NCBI GenBank assembly: GCA_009746045.1 | Contig: RPFO01001032.1 | Coordinates: 1 to 32,500 of the forward strand | DNA from: Mesostigma viride | Taxonomy: Eukaryota; Streptophyta; Mesostigmatophyceae; Mesostigmatales; Mesostigmataceae | Length of the DNA: 32,500 nucleotides | Direction of reading: 5' to 3' | In this document: positions 15,895 through 24,930 of the stretch, one piece after another | How the letters are laid out: the number at the start of each line of letters is the position of its first letter | Numbering within the stretch: position 1 is the first letter of the stretch | Notes under the pieces: model-generated | The model's database searches: none | What the model saw: only the letters and a program-made list of their open reading frames with translations | Told to the model about the DNA's origin: nothing | Program-made: the position numbers and the translations under genes

Positions 15895-18800
15895 TTAAGA
15901 GGAAGGCAGAGAAAAGACGCTCCGCCAAATGCTCGGGGGGCAGGCGGCGATAGCCCGAACCAGGGCGTCAGGAAGGGTGAGGGCCAAGCTCCGGTGCAAT
16001 CCCACATAGTGGGCGACAGTTTTGCTGCTGCGCCAGCGACCCCGATGCTGAATATCAGCCATGCTGCGCTGCCGCAAAAAATCATAGGTAGCCCCCCCAT
16101 GCCGCAGCCCGTGAATGGTAAACACCGTGTCGACCCCCAAAGCTTGCGTGGCCTGATGCCAAACCCGGCTGAACTGGGCATAATCGTAAGGGAACACCCG
16201 CTCCCAGGCCGCCTTGCCACGCATACAAGCCCGCAAGAGGGTCTCAGTCATGACATCCTCGATCACCACAGACTGCACCTCCCCCTTAGCCGTCTTAGCT
16301 GACATCAACAACAAGGCGCCCCGCTGCGAACCCCGCAACCGAACATCAGGCTGCAAGCGCACATGGCCGACCAACAGGTTGAGCGCCTCCGATACCCGCA
16401 GGTATTGTTGGAAAATAACGATGACCATCATAGCCGCACGAGGCTGCCGCTGGAGCACCATAGTACAAGCAAGCGCAAACGCAGCCTCCCATGGAATGGG
16501 GGGGGGGCACGAGGGGGTGCCAACGTGCGCCAGCCAGCCAAAACACTTCGTGCCAAGGCCCAATCCCGCACCTCCCGGGGGAAGTACAAATTCAGGCCCA
16601 TAAGCGCATTGACACACAACTGGCGGCTGTAACACCGTGAGTGCGCCCAAGCGACATACTCGCAATAGTATTCCTCTATCGTCAAGCCGCGCAACAAGCT
16701 GCCAACCCGACCCCGCCGGCTCGCCCACCATGCGAAAAAGGACCTAAGACCCCGATGGTAAACCATCAAAGTAGCCGGCTTCACCTTGCCCTCAAGAAGG
16801 GTCAAGTAGCTAGCGCCAAGCCGAGGCCCGGGATTGGGATGAACACCCTCGCGAGTCAAATCGCGGACCCACCCGGCCACCGAGGCAGCCATGGAAAGCC
16901 CCCGCGAAGGCCCATCCGCAGGCTGAAGCTCACTTGGCGTCCAGACCCATTGTGAGCGGCTGCCGGTGACCAACGTAAGAGCGCACAACCGGCGGCATTG
17001 CTTGTTTAACCGGTAAGAAGAGGAACGCCCTTTAGCCAAGCAGCCCAAAGCGGCAGTGGAGTCCACTAACCTCACCACCCGCTTACCCCATGTTCCGAGG
17101 TTCCGGGCCGAGCGCTCCACCCCCTTCACAGCGGCCCGCACTTCCTTCTCGTTGATGTGCATGGTCGAATCGCGCCAGCGACTCTTGATCCCGACGCGCC
17201 ATCGCCCGTGGATGATGGCTTTTTCCGCGGCCTTGGTCAAGGGTCTAGGCCCGGCATACATGGCCTCACCTGGGGTGAGGAGGGTTGGGTAACCCCGCAC
17301 CTCCCGGGCCCGAGCTAATTCCGTCACCTCAGCTGGGGCCATCTCAGCGTAGACAACCCCCTGCCCAAAACTAGACGCATCCGAGGCCACCACCACCGGA
17401 GCCAGGGCAGCCCCCCGGTCCACACGGAGCATGGGGGCCAACGCCATGGCACACTCGAGCTCATCGCGCACACCTTGCCACAAAGGTCGCGTTCGCTGGC
17501 CCCACCCCTTGAGGTTGATGAACTTAAAACTCTGCTGCCATATGGACAAGCAAGTGCGGCTGAGCATCTGCAGCCACACCCACCGGCCCACGACGGCCGC
17601 CAGCGCCTCAGCGGTAGCGCGTCCCCTCTCGAGGAGTACACGAGTGTGCGCAACCACAAGGGTGAGCTGCTTAGCTGTCGGCTCCAACACCCCATCCCGC
17701 CGGTGAACAACACCCAGAGCTTCTAGCTCGTCCTCCCCCTCCGGGCTAGCCATGATCGTCTTGTCCTTGGAGGGCACAAGGTTGTTAGGCGCGTACCCGT
17801 CTTCAATAGCACTCGCGATTAAGCGATTCACCGCCTCGCACGTGCGCCCATTGCTGACCACCAGGTCATCAATAGTGATGGATACCATAGGGGCAGGGGG
17901 GTCCTCAAGGTCGATTTGCATCTCCCTCGTGCTCTCCTCCTTGTACTCGATGGCTAGGGCGGTTGGGTTACCCCATGCATTCCGAAGCACGGTCAGCTCC
18001 CCTACACTTGTGAGGCGGTTCACCTGCCGTCTAGGATCCAAAGCGCCCGTGGCATAGAGGACCATCTCATGGATGGCTTCCCCTAGCGCTACAGCGTGGG
18101 AGTGCCCCATGGCCAGCACTTTCAGCACTGGCCACACCCTCCTCCGCCGCCCCGGCAGCCCGACATCGGTGGACCACACATCAGGTAGCCCTTGATAATC
18201 CCACCACCACTCCGGCACTTGGATGGTATAGTAATACGAGACCAGATCGCTCTTGGCCGTGTAGCACCGACCCTTGATATAGACCTCCGAGTATATGCCC
18301 AGGTGGGGTAACACCGTCTTAGGGGGGTCCACCCACAGTGCGTTCCCCAACTTCTTATTCACAATGAGCCTTAACTCCCCCACTCCTTTGGCCACCCCAA
18401 AACATCCGTCTACCCACTTTGGCCGCGTCTCTCGGAACTCCACCATCCCCACGTCCGCTGCCCTCCCCATCAACTTGCCCCACTCCGCCATGGTGCACCC
18501 TCGGCTGGGGGCAGGTACATTCCAATACCTCGCACTGGCAGCCACCTCCGGCTTGATGCAGTTGGCTTCGCTCGCGTACACCTCTCGCCAACTAGGTCGT
18601 AGCGCCAGCAAATCCAGCAGCTTCGCCTTTCCTGCCACCTCGCGCTTCGGCAGACTCACCCGCTCCGCCACAAGTTGTTCATACTTATTACATTTCCCAT
18701 AGATTAGATCACTTCCTTCTGCGGGGCCTGTCGCAACGCCGGTTACGCGGCGACTGTACCACTCGCAGTGCTTCTTGACCCTTTTCAGGGCCTCCGCCGT

Positions 18801-18971
18801 TCCTCTGGAGCACGCGCCTCCAGATTTAGGCGGAGGGTCTGCCCCCCCGTGCCATAGCCAATTCAACCACGTAATCACCTTGTGTTGTAGAGTGAAGGTC
18901 CGGCGGCGGCGAGTTGCACGCTGGCGTCTGCGTGCTGACCTCACTCTCCCCCACGTAGTGCTTAGAGGCAT
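15895..18971 (-). CDS. pol: pol: reverse transcriptase-RNase H-tyrosine recombinase
   Basis: ATG at 18971, 47 bases after the gag stop. The order is a basic N-terminus (RRRQRATRRRRTF), then the RT (VGELRLIVNKKLGNALW, then YTAKSDLVSYYYTIQ, with catalytic ITIDDLVVS in place of YVDD). RNase H follows (VVVASDASSFGQGVV with Asp, INEKEV with Glu, RLVDSTAALG with Asp, WTPSELQPADGPSRG). After a 2A-like motif comes the tyrosine recombinase: an N-terminal SAM-like part (VKPATLMVYHRGLRSFFAWW), then YLRVSEALNLL with catalytic Arg, IHGLRHGGAT (H-x2-R), and HRGRWRSSKTVAHYVGLH with the nucleophile Tyr. The last ~200 residues lie in a different frame after a G10 run (16498-16507). One more base joins them into a single protein of about 1,025 residues. 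Confidence 0.9.
16824..16850 (-). other. 2A-like ribosome-skipping motif candidate
   Basis: Codes EGVHPNPGP between the end of RNase H (ADGPSRG) and the start of the recombinase (VKPATLMVY). The classical 2A signature is D-x-E-x-N-P-G-P. Here NPGP is intact, but D and E are replaced by G and H. The position at a domain boundary fits co-translational separation of RT-RNase H from the recombinase. Activity is not established. Confidence 0.4.
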
Positions 18972-19018
18972 TGTAGGAAGAGGCAGTGGGAAGGGGGAGC
19001 GGTTTACCCTTTCGGTGT

Positions 19019-20077
19019 TTACTTGGTTTGCTGGGCCTTGCCCAGCTTCTCCATCATCGTGGCGCTTTGCAGGGCCATCTTCATGGCCGGGTTGCTCACC
19101 AAGGAGGCATCTTCCTTGAGAGCAAGGAGGTGGCCAGCCACCTTCCACCCTCCTGACCCCTGGCTCTCCACTAGGAGCATGGCTGCCACCACCCTCATGA
19201 GATACTCTACCCCAGCCAACTCCCCGGCTGCCGGCCCCAACTCCTTGAAGAGTGTGTCCATGGCCAGGGCGATGTTCATGACCACCTTCCTGCTTTCCTG
19301 GTTCCTCCACCCCCCTTGGCGAGTAGCCATGATCCAACTCTTTATCCCCCCTCCATTGTCGTTGGCATCCTCGAGCACCTCGGGGAGCACTCTCTCTTGC
19401 ACCCTCCAATTCACCACTTGTGCTCGAGTGGGCAGCGTCACCCCTTTGGTCTTTTTCGGCTTCCTGGAAGCCCCATCTGCCCCGGCCAGCGCATCCTTCA
19501 ATTTCGTCAGGAAATCCTCTTCCTCGGACTCCTCCTCCTCCTCCTCTTCTTTGCCCGCCTGCCCCTGCTTGCCAATAATAGCCGCCAGCTCCAAGAGCTG
19601 CTCCCTCACATCCCCCGCGGCCTTTCCCTTGCTCGGGGCTGGGCTTCCGACTTTTTTCGTCCCCTTTTTCGCCCCTTTCGTGGGCCGGCGTGGTGGCTGC
19701 ATCTCCTCTTCGTCCGAGTCCGCCAAGTCCCGGGCGCTTTGGAGGGCTGCCACTAGCGCTTCGTTTGGGTCCGCTGCTGCCAGAATTTCAGGCCCGTCCA
19801 CGTGGTCGACCAGCAGTCCAACGACGGACTCCAGCTGGGCCGCAGACCACCGGCTGACAGTAGTTACCCAGTCGGTCCCGAGGACCGCCTCAAAGGCAGC
19901 GCACACTTCAGGCAGGCCCGAGCAAGTGGAGAGCTCCTGATGGAGCCTTTTCTTCTGCGTCGGCCAGCCTAGTCGGCCCTTTCCCGTCTGTTTAGTAGCT
20001 GTCGGCACCTCGGGATTAGCTTTCGGTAATTGCTTCCCAGCACCTGTCGAACCTGGCTTCCGCCCGGGCTTCGGCAT
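19019..20077 (-). CDS. gag: gag-like ORF1 of the retrotransposon (352 aa)
   Basis: First gene after the 5' repeat, starting MPKPGRKPGSTGAGKQLPKA. The basic, low-complexity N-terminus is followed by a folded part (CAAFEAVLGTDWVTTVSRWS), a lysine-rich linker, an acidic run (KEEEEEEESEEED), and a C-terminal helical region (VMNIALAMDTLFKELGPAAG). There is no zinc knuckle. Identification as gag rests on position, size and composition; gag proteins of DIRS-type elements are poorly conserved. It is expected to package element RNA. Confidence 0.75.
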   Translation of the reverse strand: MPKPGRKPGSTGAGKQLPKANPEVPTATKQTGKGRLGWPTQKKRLHQELSTCSGLPEVCAAFEAVLGTDWVTTVSRWSAAQLESVVGLLVDHVDGPEILAAADPNEALVAALQSARDLADSDEEEMQPPRRPTKGAKKGTKKVGSPAPSKGKAAGDVREQLLELAAIIGKQGQAGKEEEEEEESEEEDFLTKLKDALAGADGASRKPKKTKGVTLPTRAQVVNWRVQERVLPEVLEDANDNGGGIKSWIMATRQGGWRNQESRKVVMNIALAMDTLFKELGPAAGELAGVEYLMRVVAAMLLVESQGSGGWKVAGHLLALKEDASLVSNPAMKMALQSATMMEKLGKAQQTK

Positions 20078-20148
20078 CCCAGCCGCTTTGCAGAAAGGAA
20101 TTCTGGGCGTCAGCTACGCTGCCCCTGACCCCTGTCGCCGCCTTCGTT

Positions 20149-20526
20149 AAAACAAAAGAGACCGCCATGAGCTAGGTGAGCAAGCTTTTATCGTGTTTCA
20201 AGGCCAACGGCTCTCTACCAACGGCCAGATCCGGCAACGGCCTCTAAACAGTTTTAGCCGTCAAGTTTTACTTCAGATATTGCCTGTTGCAAACCCGTCC
20301 GCAATCACAGATCTGCTAGGAGAACCTAGACGCAAAAATCCGTCGTCAAGGTACTCAGCACACCGTCAAGGTATGGGCCGCAACAATTAGGCCATATCTT
20401 CCGTAATACTCGTACACTAGAAGCCTAATCAACCTTATTACGATCACATCACCCAGCTCTATTTCACCTAGCATCAGCGGCTCCCCTTCCGTATCACTAT
20501 AAAGAAACTATGTTCAGAGAACCCCG
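20149..20526 (-). repeat. Terminal direct repeat A1, promoter end of the element
   Basis: 378 bases matching 15306-15683. In element orientation this is the 5' end, so it should hold the promoter, ending 71 bases before the gag ATG. It carries three same-direction half-sites, CCAACGG at 20204 and 20218 and GCAACGG at 20234. These are the same word that forms the host palindrome. Confidence 0.9.
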
Positions 20527-20847
20527 ATGTTTTCTTGTCCTTTTTATACATTACATAAAAATCAAGTAATTAAAAGTGAAATACCTATTTTTATACCTCC
20601 ACATCAACAAGATCAATTTAAATTCGCCCCAGAATATTTATTACTTTCTTGTTACTCTAGTGTTGAAAATAATTATGTTCATGTGCGATATAAACCAGAA
20701 TTTAGTAGTAAAGCAGAAGAAGTCGATTATTTGGGGATTTCTCTAACGCAAGCTTCAATAGCTACTTCATTTATTCCCTTTTTGGAACATGATGATGCAA
20801 ACCGAGCATTAATGGGTTGTAATATGCAAAGACAAGCAGTTCCATGA
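20527..20847 (+). pseudogene. rpoB: Plastid-type rpoB fragment, downstream part
   Basis: Reads [20 protein letters not shown], then [20 protein letters not shown] and [12 protein letters not shown], then NMQRQAVP. The last part is the nearly invariant motif of plastid and bacterial RpoB. It continues the fragment at 15035-15137 across the retrotransposon. Homology stops at 20844 and a TGA follows at once. Joining the two halves at the AT crossover leaves the frame off by one, so the fragment had probably already decayed. The AT-rich base use fits plastid origin. Confidence 0.85.
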
Positions 20848-21067
20848 CACCAAGGTTGAGACTTACATGCATCGTTGCAAGGGTTGAAACAATAACGAAA
20901 TTGTATGACCACAGACACATAAAATGGAAGGCTTGCTCAGTATTATTATTTACCCATCAATCAATTTTAAAGGCAAGGAAATGTTGAAATACGGACGACC
21001 GTCCCAAGTTCGCCAGCATTAACAAAAGCATTTCTGTGACAAGAACAGTGGGCGACCATTCCCATTA

Positions 21068-21856
21068 TTATCTTTTCCTCGTTTGTTTCTTCCCCTTCCC
21101 GGACTCGTATTCATAAGCGACGTCCGCCATCCCCAAACGATGCAAAATTTTGTTGGAGCTCTGCATCTTCTCCAACAGTTCTTGATCCGATTCCTCCTTT
21201 GCACGACGCGCTTCCTCTGCCTTCGCCTTTGCGGCCTCCACATCTGCATCTATATCCGCCTTCACCACCATCCTGATCAAACGGTCCCGCTCCTCAGGCC
21301 TCGGGAGCGTCGGCAGTCTCACCGGCTCTGCGGCAAGAAGAGCCTCCAAAATATCCTTGTGCAGTCTTTGTGCTTCCACAAATCCATTATTCATCATCAA
21401 GGTGTACGCGCATTCACGCGCCACACCCTGCAAGGAATCCCCCATGGTAACGTTTTGCCCATGAGCAAACCCGTACGCGCTGTCCCCCTCTGCCGAAATC
21501 TCGAGTCCCTGCCTGTCGAGGCGCACCAGCTCAACTTTCCGTTCCCCAGTGTGCGTTGCCGTGAAGTGGAGGACCGAGCGTGTCATTCCGGTCTTCCCCA
21601 TCAACATCTGCAAACTTGCTACGTATGCGATCCCACGAGCGCACACGTCCTCCAACTTCTCGGCAAAAGGTAGATGTGTCTTGCAATACACATCCAATCC
21701 CTCCAGTGGTCTATCACATCTAAGAAATCCACACCCCCCGTATGGATCCTTGGCATTTTGGTACTCGAGGTCGTGCGCTTGTAGGAACTTGTAATGTTCC
21801 GCGCACAGTCCCTCGACCCTTACGGGCTCCGTACAGATTTTGCATTTCGTTGCCAT
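21068..21856 (-). CDS. Protein with two C-x2/4-C-x(n)-C-x2-H fingers and coiled coil
   Basis: 262 residues, starting MATKCKICTEP. ATG 21856 is chosen because the first finger follows at once; the frame is open further upstream, and GCGCAG directly precedes this ATG. Finger 1 is CKIC…GLCAEH (residues 5-21) and finger 2 is CGFLRC…VYCKTH (about 39-58). A globular middle is followed by a long charged helix (VEAAKAKAEEARRAKEESDQ), probably a coiled coil, and a basic tail GKGKKQTRKR. The fingers resemble short Cys3His zinc modules repeated in many protist proteins; the family is not named with confidence. It shares this N-terminal plan with the genes at 22080 and 23275. A nuclear or RNA-linked role is inference only. 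Confidence 0.65.
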   Translation of the reverse strand: MATKCKICTEPVRVEGLCAEHYKFLQAHDLEYQNAKDPYGGCGFLRCDRPLEGLDVYCKTHLPFAEKLEDVCARGIAYVASLQMLMGKTGMTRSVLHFTATHTGERKVELVRLDRQGLEISAEGDSAYGFAHGQNVTMGDSLQGVARECAYTLMMNNGFVEAQRLHKDILEALLAAEPVRLPTLPRPEERDRLIRMVVKADIDADVEAAKAKAEEARRAKEESDQELLEKMQSSNKILHRLGMADVAYEYESGKGKKQTRKR

Positions 21857-22079
21857 CTGCGCAATTGCCATGAGTCCCATACAGCAGCCATTGTATAACA
21901 GGGGCAATAAGGACCGTCAGAACCCCCTCTGGCGTCTTTCTCACACAATTCTCAATCTAGTCTTGTTGTGCAATAATTGTTGGTTCAAAGGTCCGTTCAA
22001 AGAAGTTTTATGAGACAAAATAAATTAGTTTCAATTACACGCATCAGATTAATCAAATCATATTTTCTCCCTCTCTTTC
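21857..22079. other. Spacer, nothing recognised
   Basis: AT-rich spacer between minus-strand genes. No palindrome copy is seen here, unlike most other spacers. Confidence 0.4.
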
Positions 22080-22664
22080 TTACTGAGCAATTCTGTCCAT
22101 CCTGCCCCTCTTTGCCGGCTTCTCATCAATCTCCTCATCAAAATCACACACACGTCTAATCTGCTGTCTAATCTGCTCTACCAACCCCCCCTTGCGCATC
22201 AGGTCTTTCACCTCCCCCTTCAAGAGCGCTGTCACGAGTCGCGCGCACTCATACGCGGACTCCGTGGCCAGGTCCCTTCCCATATCATGCCACACTTTGG
22301 CCGTTGGACAGTCGGGATGGTCTCCCATGTAAGCCCACACATGCCTTGGCGGCTTGTCCTTACCGCCTATCCCCTCTCCAGGTCGCATCTGTCCCACCTC
22401 CTCTATCACCCACTCTGCATCACGCAGCATGAATCGAGGCTTCTTGTCAACATAGTACAAGACCAAAACCATGTTGTTGGGCCAAGGCTTCCACTTTTTC
22501 GTCACGATGTGACGGTCAATCGTCATCAGCCCGCTCTCGATTTCGGCAAACAACGCCCCCCATACGTCAGAATGCTTGGGACAGAACCACTCGCTTTCCG
22601 TCGGCACTCCTTCCCATTGACAATCCGGATGTTCGCATCGAATGGGGTCATCGAATGAGGTCAT
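22080..22664 (-). CDS. Small finger protein, one C-x4-C-x12-C-x2-H module
   Basis: 194 residues from ATG 22664 (MTSFDDPIRCEH), directly preceded by GTGCACAG. The single finger is CEHPDC…FCPKH at residues 10-31. The body contains WPNNMVLVLYYVDKKPRFML and a C-terminal helix, then a basic tail (EKPAKRGRMDR). The frame is open upstream to 22721 and includes GWCKKYRC there, so a longer product is possible. Two copies of the palindrome lie 54 to 102 bases upstream of the ATG. Function unknown. Confidence 0.6.
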   Translation of the reverse strand: MTSFDDPIRCEHPDCQWEGVPTESEWFCPKHSDVWGALFAEIESGLMTIDRHIVTKKWKPWPNNMVLVLYYVDKKPRFMLRDAEWVIEEVGQMRPGEGIGGKDKPPRHVWAYMGDHPDCPTAKVWHDMGRDLATESAYECARLVTALLKGEVKDLMRKGGLVEQIRQQIRRVCDFDEEIDEKPAKRGRMDRIAQ

Positions 22665-22717
22665 CTGTGCACATCGATATTTTTTACACCACCCGCAAAC
22701 GCACGCATTCAGCAGGG

Positions 22718-22766
22718 TCAACGGCCGTTGGCCCTGTTAAATTCCACACACCCCAACGGCCGTTGG
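22718..22766. promoter_or_regulatory. Two palindromic MYB-like sites upstream of a minus-strand gene
   Basis: TCAACGGCCGTTGG at 22718 and CCAACGGCCGTTGG at 22753, 35 bases apart. They lie between the gene at 22080 and the 3' end of the gene at 22859. Confidence 0.55.
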
Positions 22767-22820
22767 CCTTAGACGCACAAAACTTGACACCATCAGGCGA
22801 TTTTTTCCAAATGATTCTTC

Positions 22821-22826
22821 TTTATT
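22821..22826 (-). terminator. AATAAA poly(A) signal
   Basis: AATAAA on the minus strand, 33 bases past the stop codon of the gene at 22859-23203. Confidence 0.55.
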
Positions 22827-22858
22827 AAATAAATTTACATTCATCCTAAAATCACATT

Positions 22859-23203
22859 CTAGTCAACATCCTCCCCATCTTTAGTGGGTTGCATTCGACC
22901 CCAATTGTCGTTCATAAAACTGACCAAAACATGAGCCGGAGTCCCCACATCCTCCTCACGCCTCAATTTACGCAATACACCTTTAGCAATTCCACCATAC
23001 CCATCAACCTCCGACATCATCATGCCCACGCCATCAAGACGTTCAGCGTGCAATTGCCCGTCCTCTTCGAGAACCAGATCGGGCAGGTCTTCCAGTTCGG
23101 CCTCCACAATCTCTATCAGGTTTTCCTTTGTAGTCTCCCCCCCTTCCTTTCCTTCTTTTCCGCACTCCATCCTACACCCTGCCCCTGCACAACCGACGTC
23201 CAT
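22859..23203 (-). CDS. Small acidic protein (114 aa), unknown
   Basis: Starts MDVGCAGAGCRMECGKEG with three clustered cysteines, then KENLIEIVEAELEDLPDLVL, acidic and helical, and ends NWGRMQPTKDGEDVD. No family recognised. A palindrome lies 45 bases upstream of the ATG and an AATAAA lies 33 bases past the stop, so it looks like a compact, self-contained gene. Confidence 0.55.
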   Translation of the reverse strand: MDVGCAGAGCRMECGKEGKEGGETTKENLIEIVEAELEDLPDLVLEEDGQLHAERLDGVGMMMSEVDGYGGIAKGVLRKLRREEDVGTPAHVLVSFMNDNWGRMQPTKDGEDVD

Positions 23204-23247
23204 GGCAAGTTAAGAAACGGACTCAGCTCACAGGACATTTTGCAAGT

Positions 23248-23261
23248 CCAACGGCCGTTGG
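23248..23261. promoter_or_regulatory. Palindromic MYB-like site
   Basis: Perfect CCAACGGCCGTTGG, 45 bases upstream of the ATG at 23203 and 14 bases past the stop of the gene at 23275. Confidence 0.55.
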
Positions 23262-23274
23262 CGACCAAAAACAC

Positions 23275-24057
23275 CTAGTCGCATGCATTCCTTGCTCTCT
23301 CCACCAAAGCAGAGGCCAGGACGACCCTTTCCACGACCTTTTCAATTTCCTCCCCCTCAGCATCAGCAACAACGGTCATGGCAAATCGGGCTTGGCGCTT
23401 AACCCCCGATGCCAGAACGGCAGCCATCTCCACACGAGTTTTTGACACTTCAACAGGTACAGGCAATTCGCCGACCGCAAAAGTAAGCCTTGCGAGGTGC
23501 GGGACCCACCAATCACCTTCCAAAAATCCGCAACCCCATCCAATCATGAAATACAACAACAGGTCTGCGCCCATGGCGCCTGCGATATCCAAGTCGTCAT
23601 GCGAAACAATCGCATGCACGTCATCCTCCGAGCACAGCATCCATGTAAAAACGGCGTCCCCGAAACCTTGGCAGTAGGCATACGAGTCAAAGTCAGGGTG
23701 ATTCAACATCCATTCCCGCGACCGGACCGCCATTCTTTCCAGACTTCCAGCACCGTCCACCTCAAAACTCAGGACAAGAGGTCCTTCACCAGCACTGGAC
23801 TCGCCATTCACAAACAACAAGCCTCCTTTGATCACCTCTTGCATCTCCCCTGACAACTTGGCGTGTCCATCACAAAAAGGCATGCAATCCGTCCCGAATG
23901 GAAGCTGGCAATCCCGGGCGATACATCCCCCCTTTTTTGCAAACAAATCCTTCACCCTCCCTGCCATTCCCGTTCGCACGCTGACATGACGCACGCACAA
24001 GTCATCCCCTCCTGCTCTCGCTTCCTGGCACCACGCAACCGTGCATTTGACCGCCAT
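23275..24057 (-). CDS. Protein with two C-x4-C-x(n)-C-x2-H fingers (260 aa)
   Basis: ATG 24057 (MAVKCTVAWC) is chosen because the leader just before it matches the leader of the gene at 24313, including the preceding CAG. Finger 1 is CTVAWC…DLCVRH (residues 5-24) and finger 2 is CIARDC…PFCDGH. The body includes LNHPDFDSYAYCQGFGDAVF and LLLYFMIGWGCGFLEGDWW, the latter quite hydrophobic, and a C-terminal region of E/V-rich helix. Related in architecture to the genes at 21068 and 22080. I do not recognise the C-terminal domain. A palindrome sits 13 bases past the stop and another 40 bases upstream of the ATG. Confidence 0.65.
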   Translation of the reverse strand: MAVKCTVAWCQEARAGGDDLCVRHVSVRTGMAGRVKDLFAKKGGCIARDCQLPFGTDCMPFCDGHAKLSGEMQEVIKGGLLFVNGESSAGEGPLVLSFEVDGAGSLERMAVRSREWMLNHPDFDSYAYCQGFGDAVFTWMLCSEDDVHAIVSHDDLDIAGAMGADLLLYFMIGWGCGFLEGDWWVPHLARLTFAVGELPVPVEVSKTRVEMAAVLASGVKRQARFAMTVVADAEGEEIEKVVERVVLASALVERARNACD

Positions 24058-24340
24058 CTGCGACCACCAACACCGTTTGATACACATTTCTCACCGTCAA
24101 CGGCCGTTGGCTTGAAACAACAAGAATGATTTATTACTCGCACGAAAATCACACCATTTTCCAGTCTCCAACGGCCGTTGGCGCACGAAAAATGCACGAA
24201 AAAAATTTTTATTATGCATTTATTGATTACATCCATAGTGCCACGTGGCGAATCACACCCAACTTTCCAGCTGCCAACGGCCGTTGGCGCAAAGAAAATC
24301 ACACCCAACACTTCAGTCGCATAATCGATTCGCGTCAGTC
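24058..24340. repeat. Duplicated intergenic block, copy 1
   Basis: Matches 24931-25235 with small indels: CAACACCGTTTGATACACAT leader, palindromes, the word TTATTATGCATTTATT, the G-box-like CCACGTGG (24241) and GCGCAAAGAAAATCACACCC. It continues into the 3' end of the gene at 24313. Confidence 0.85.
24097..24287. promoter_or_regulatory. Cluster of three palindromes plus G-box
   Basis: TCAACGGCCGTTGG at 24097, CCAACGGCCGTTGG at 24168 and 24274, with CCACGTGG at 24241. CACGTG words are bound by bZIP or bHLH factors in plants. The same set in the same order is found at 24971-25186. Confidence 0.5.
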
Positions 24341-24930
24341 ACGCACTCGAACTTGTACTCCTGCCCCAACGCGTACATCACCTCACGAACCGCTTTCTCA
24401 AACTCGTCAACACCGTCGGGTCCCCACTCATGCACGTATTCCCTCAACCAGAACATGCAATCTCCAGCAGACACGAACAGCCGGTCGATGATCAGGTCAG
24501 TGTGATGCTTGAAGTACTTGCCGTCCTTCAAGATGACCCATTCGAACCGTCCCACCTCCCCTAAACCCTTAAACCCTTCTCCCCTATCATATGGCCGCGC
24601 CATCGGTATCCAACTTTCATTACCATCAGCATCGATCGACTGAAAACAAATTGGGCTGGGTATTGATGGATCATAGGGCCTTATAGCACCACACCTCACA
24701 AGCACCTCCTCAAATGGCTCTACGGTCGGCTTTGGGAGTCCCCGACCCTCGATATTGAAAACAAGAGCCGCGGCCTTCGCGACATCCGGTCTCAAAAGAG
24801 ACCTTTCACCCTCCTTGGGCATAAAATCCAGCTTAATGTCCGGCAGAAGCCTGAGCGCGCTCTTAACCACTCCCAGAAGCCTGTCTTCCAAGTTGATCCA
24901 CTCGCCCCCCTCCGTCCTGTAGAACGTCAT
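24313..24930 (-). CDS. Unknown protein (205 aa), duplicated locus
   Basis: ATG 24930 opens MTFYRTEGGEWINLEDRLLG after GGGTTGCAG; an ATG two codons upstream is also possible. The body includes IKLDFMPKEGERSLLRPDVA, GRFEWVILKDGKYFKHHTDL and CMFWLREYVHEWGPDGVDEF, ending FECVTDANRLCD. No cysteine finger and no known family. Its 3' end has a decayed relative at 25200-25300, so the locus was tandemly duplicated. A palindrome lies 41 bases upstream of the ATG and another 25 bases past the stop. Confidence 0.6.
   Translation of the reverse strand: MTFYRTEGGEWINLEDRLLGVVKSALRLLPDIKLDFMPKEGERSLLRPDVAKAAALVFNIEGRGLPKPTVEPFEEVLVRCGAIRPYDPSIPSPICFQSIDADGNESWIPMARPYDRGEGFKGLGEVGRFEWVILKDGKYFKHHTDLIIDRLFVSAGDCMFWLREYVHEWGPDGVDEFEKAVREVMYALGQEYKFECVTDANRLCD

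Larger units (their letters stand above)
15138..20526 (-). mobile_element. DIRS/PAT/Ngaro-type tyrosine recombinase retrotransposon
   Basis: A complete 5,389-bp element in minus orientation. In its own direction the order is: terminal repeat A1 (20526-20149), gag, pol with RT, RNase H and tyrosine recombinase, then repeat B1 (15818-15684), A2 (15683-15306), a 33-base linker, and B2 (15272-15138). This A1-body-B1-A2-B2 split-direct-repeat plan is diagnostic of PAT/Ngaro/Kangaroo-type elements. They integrate by recombinase and make no target duplication. The junctions fit: rpoB reads …GAAT|AT before the element and AT|GTTTTC after it, so only the two-base crossover AT is shared. Both repeat pairs look identical over their full length, so insertion appears recent. 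Confidence 0.93.

Noticed and set aside
15138-20526. LTR retrotransposon
   Set aside because: The repeats are split (A1-body-B1-A2-B2), there is a tyrosine recombinase instead of a DDE integrase, and there is no target duplication.
15035-20847. Working rpoB gene with a self-splicing insert
   Set aside because: Only about 140 codons of a gene of over 1,000 are present, conserved residues are missing, the join is out of frame, and the insert is a retrotransposon.
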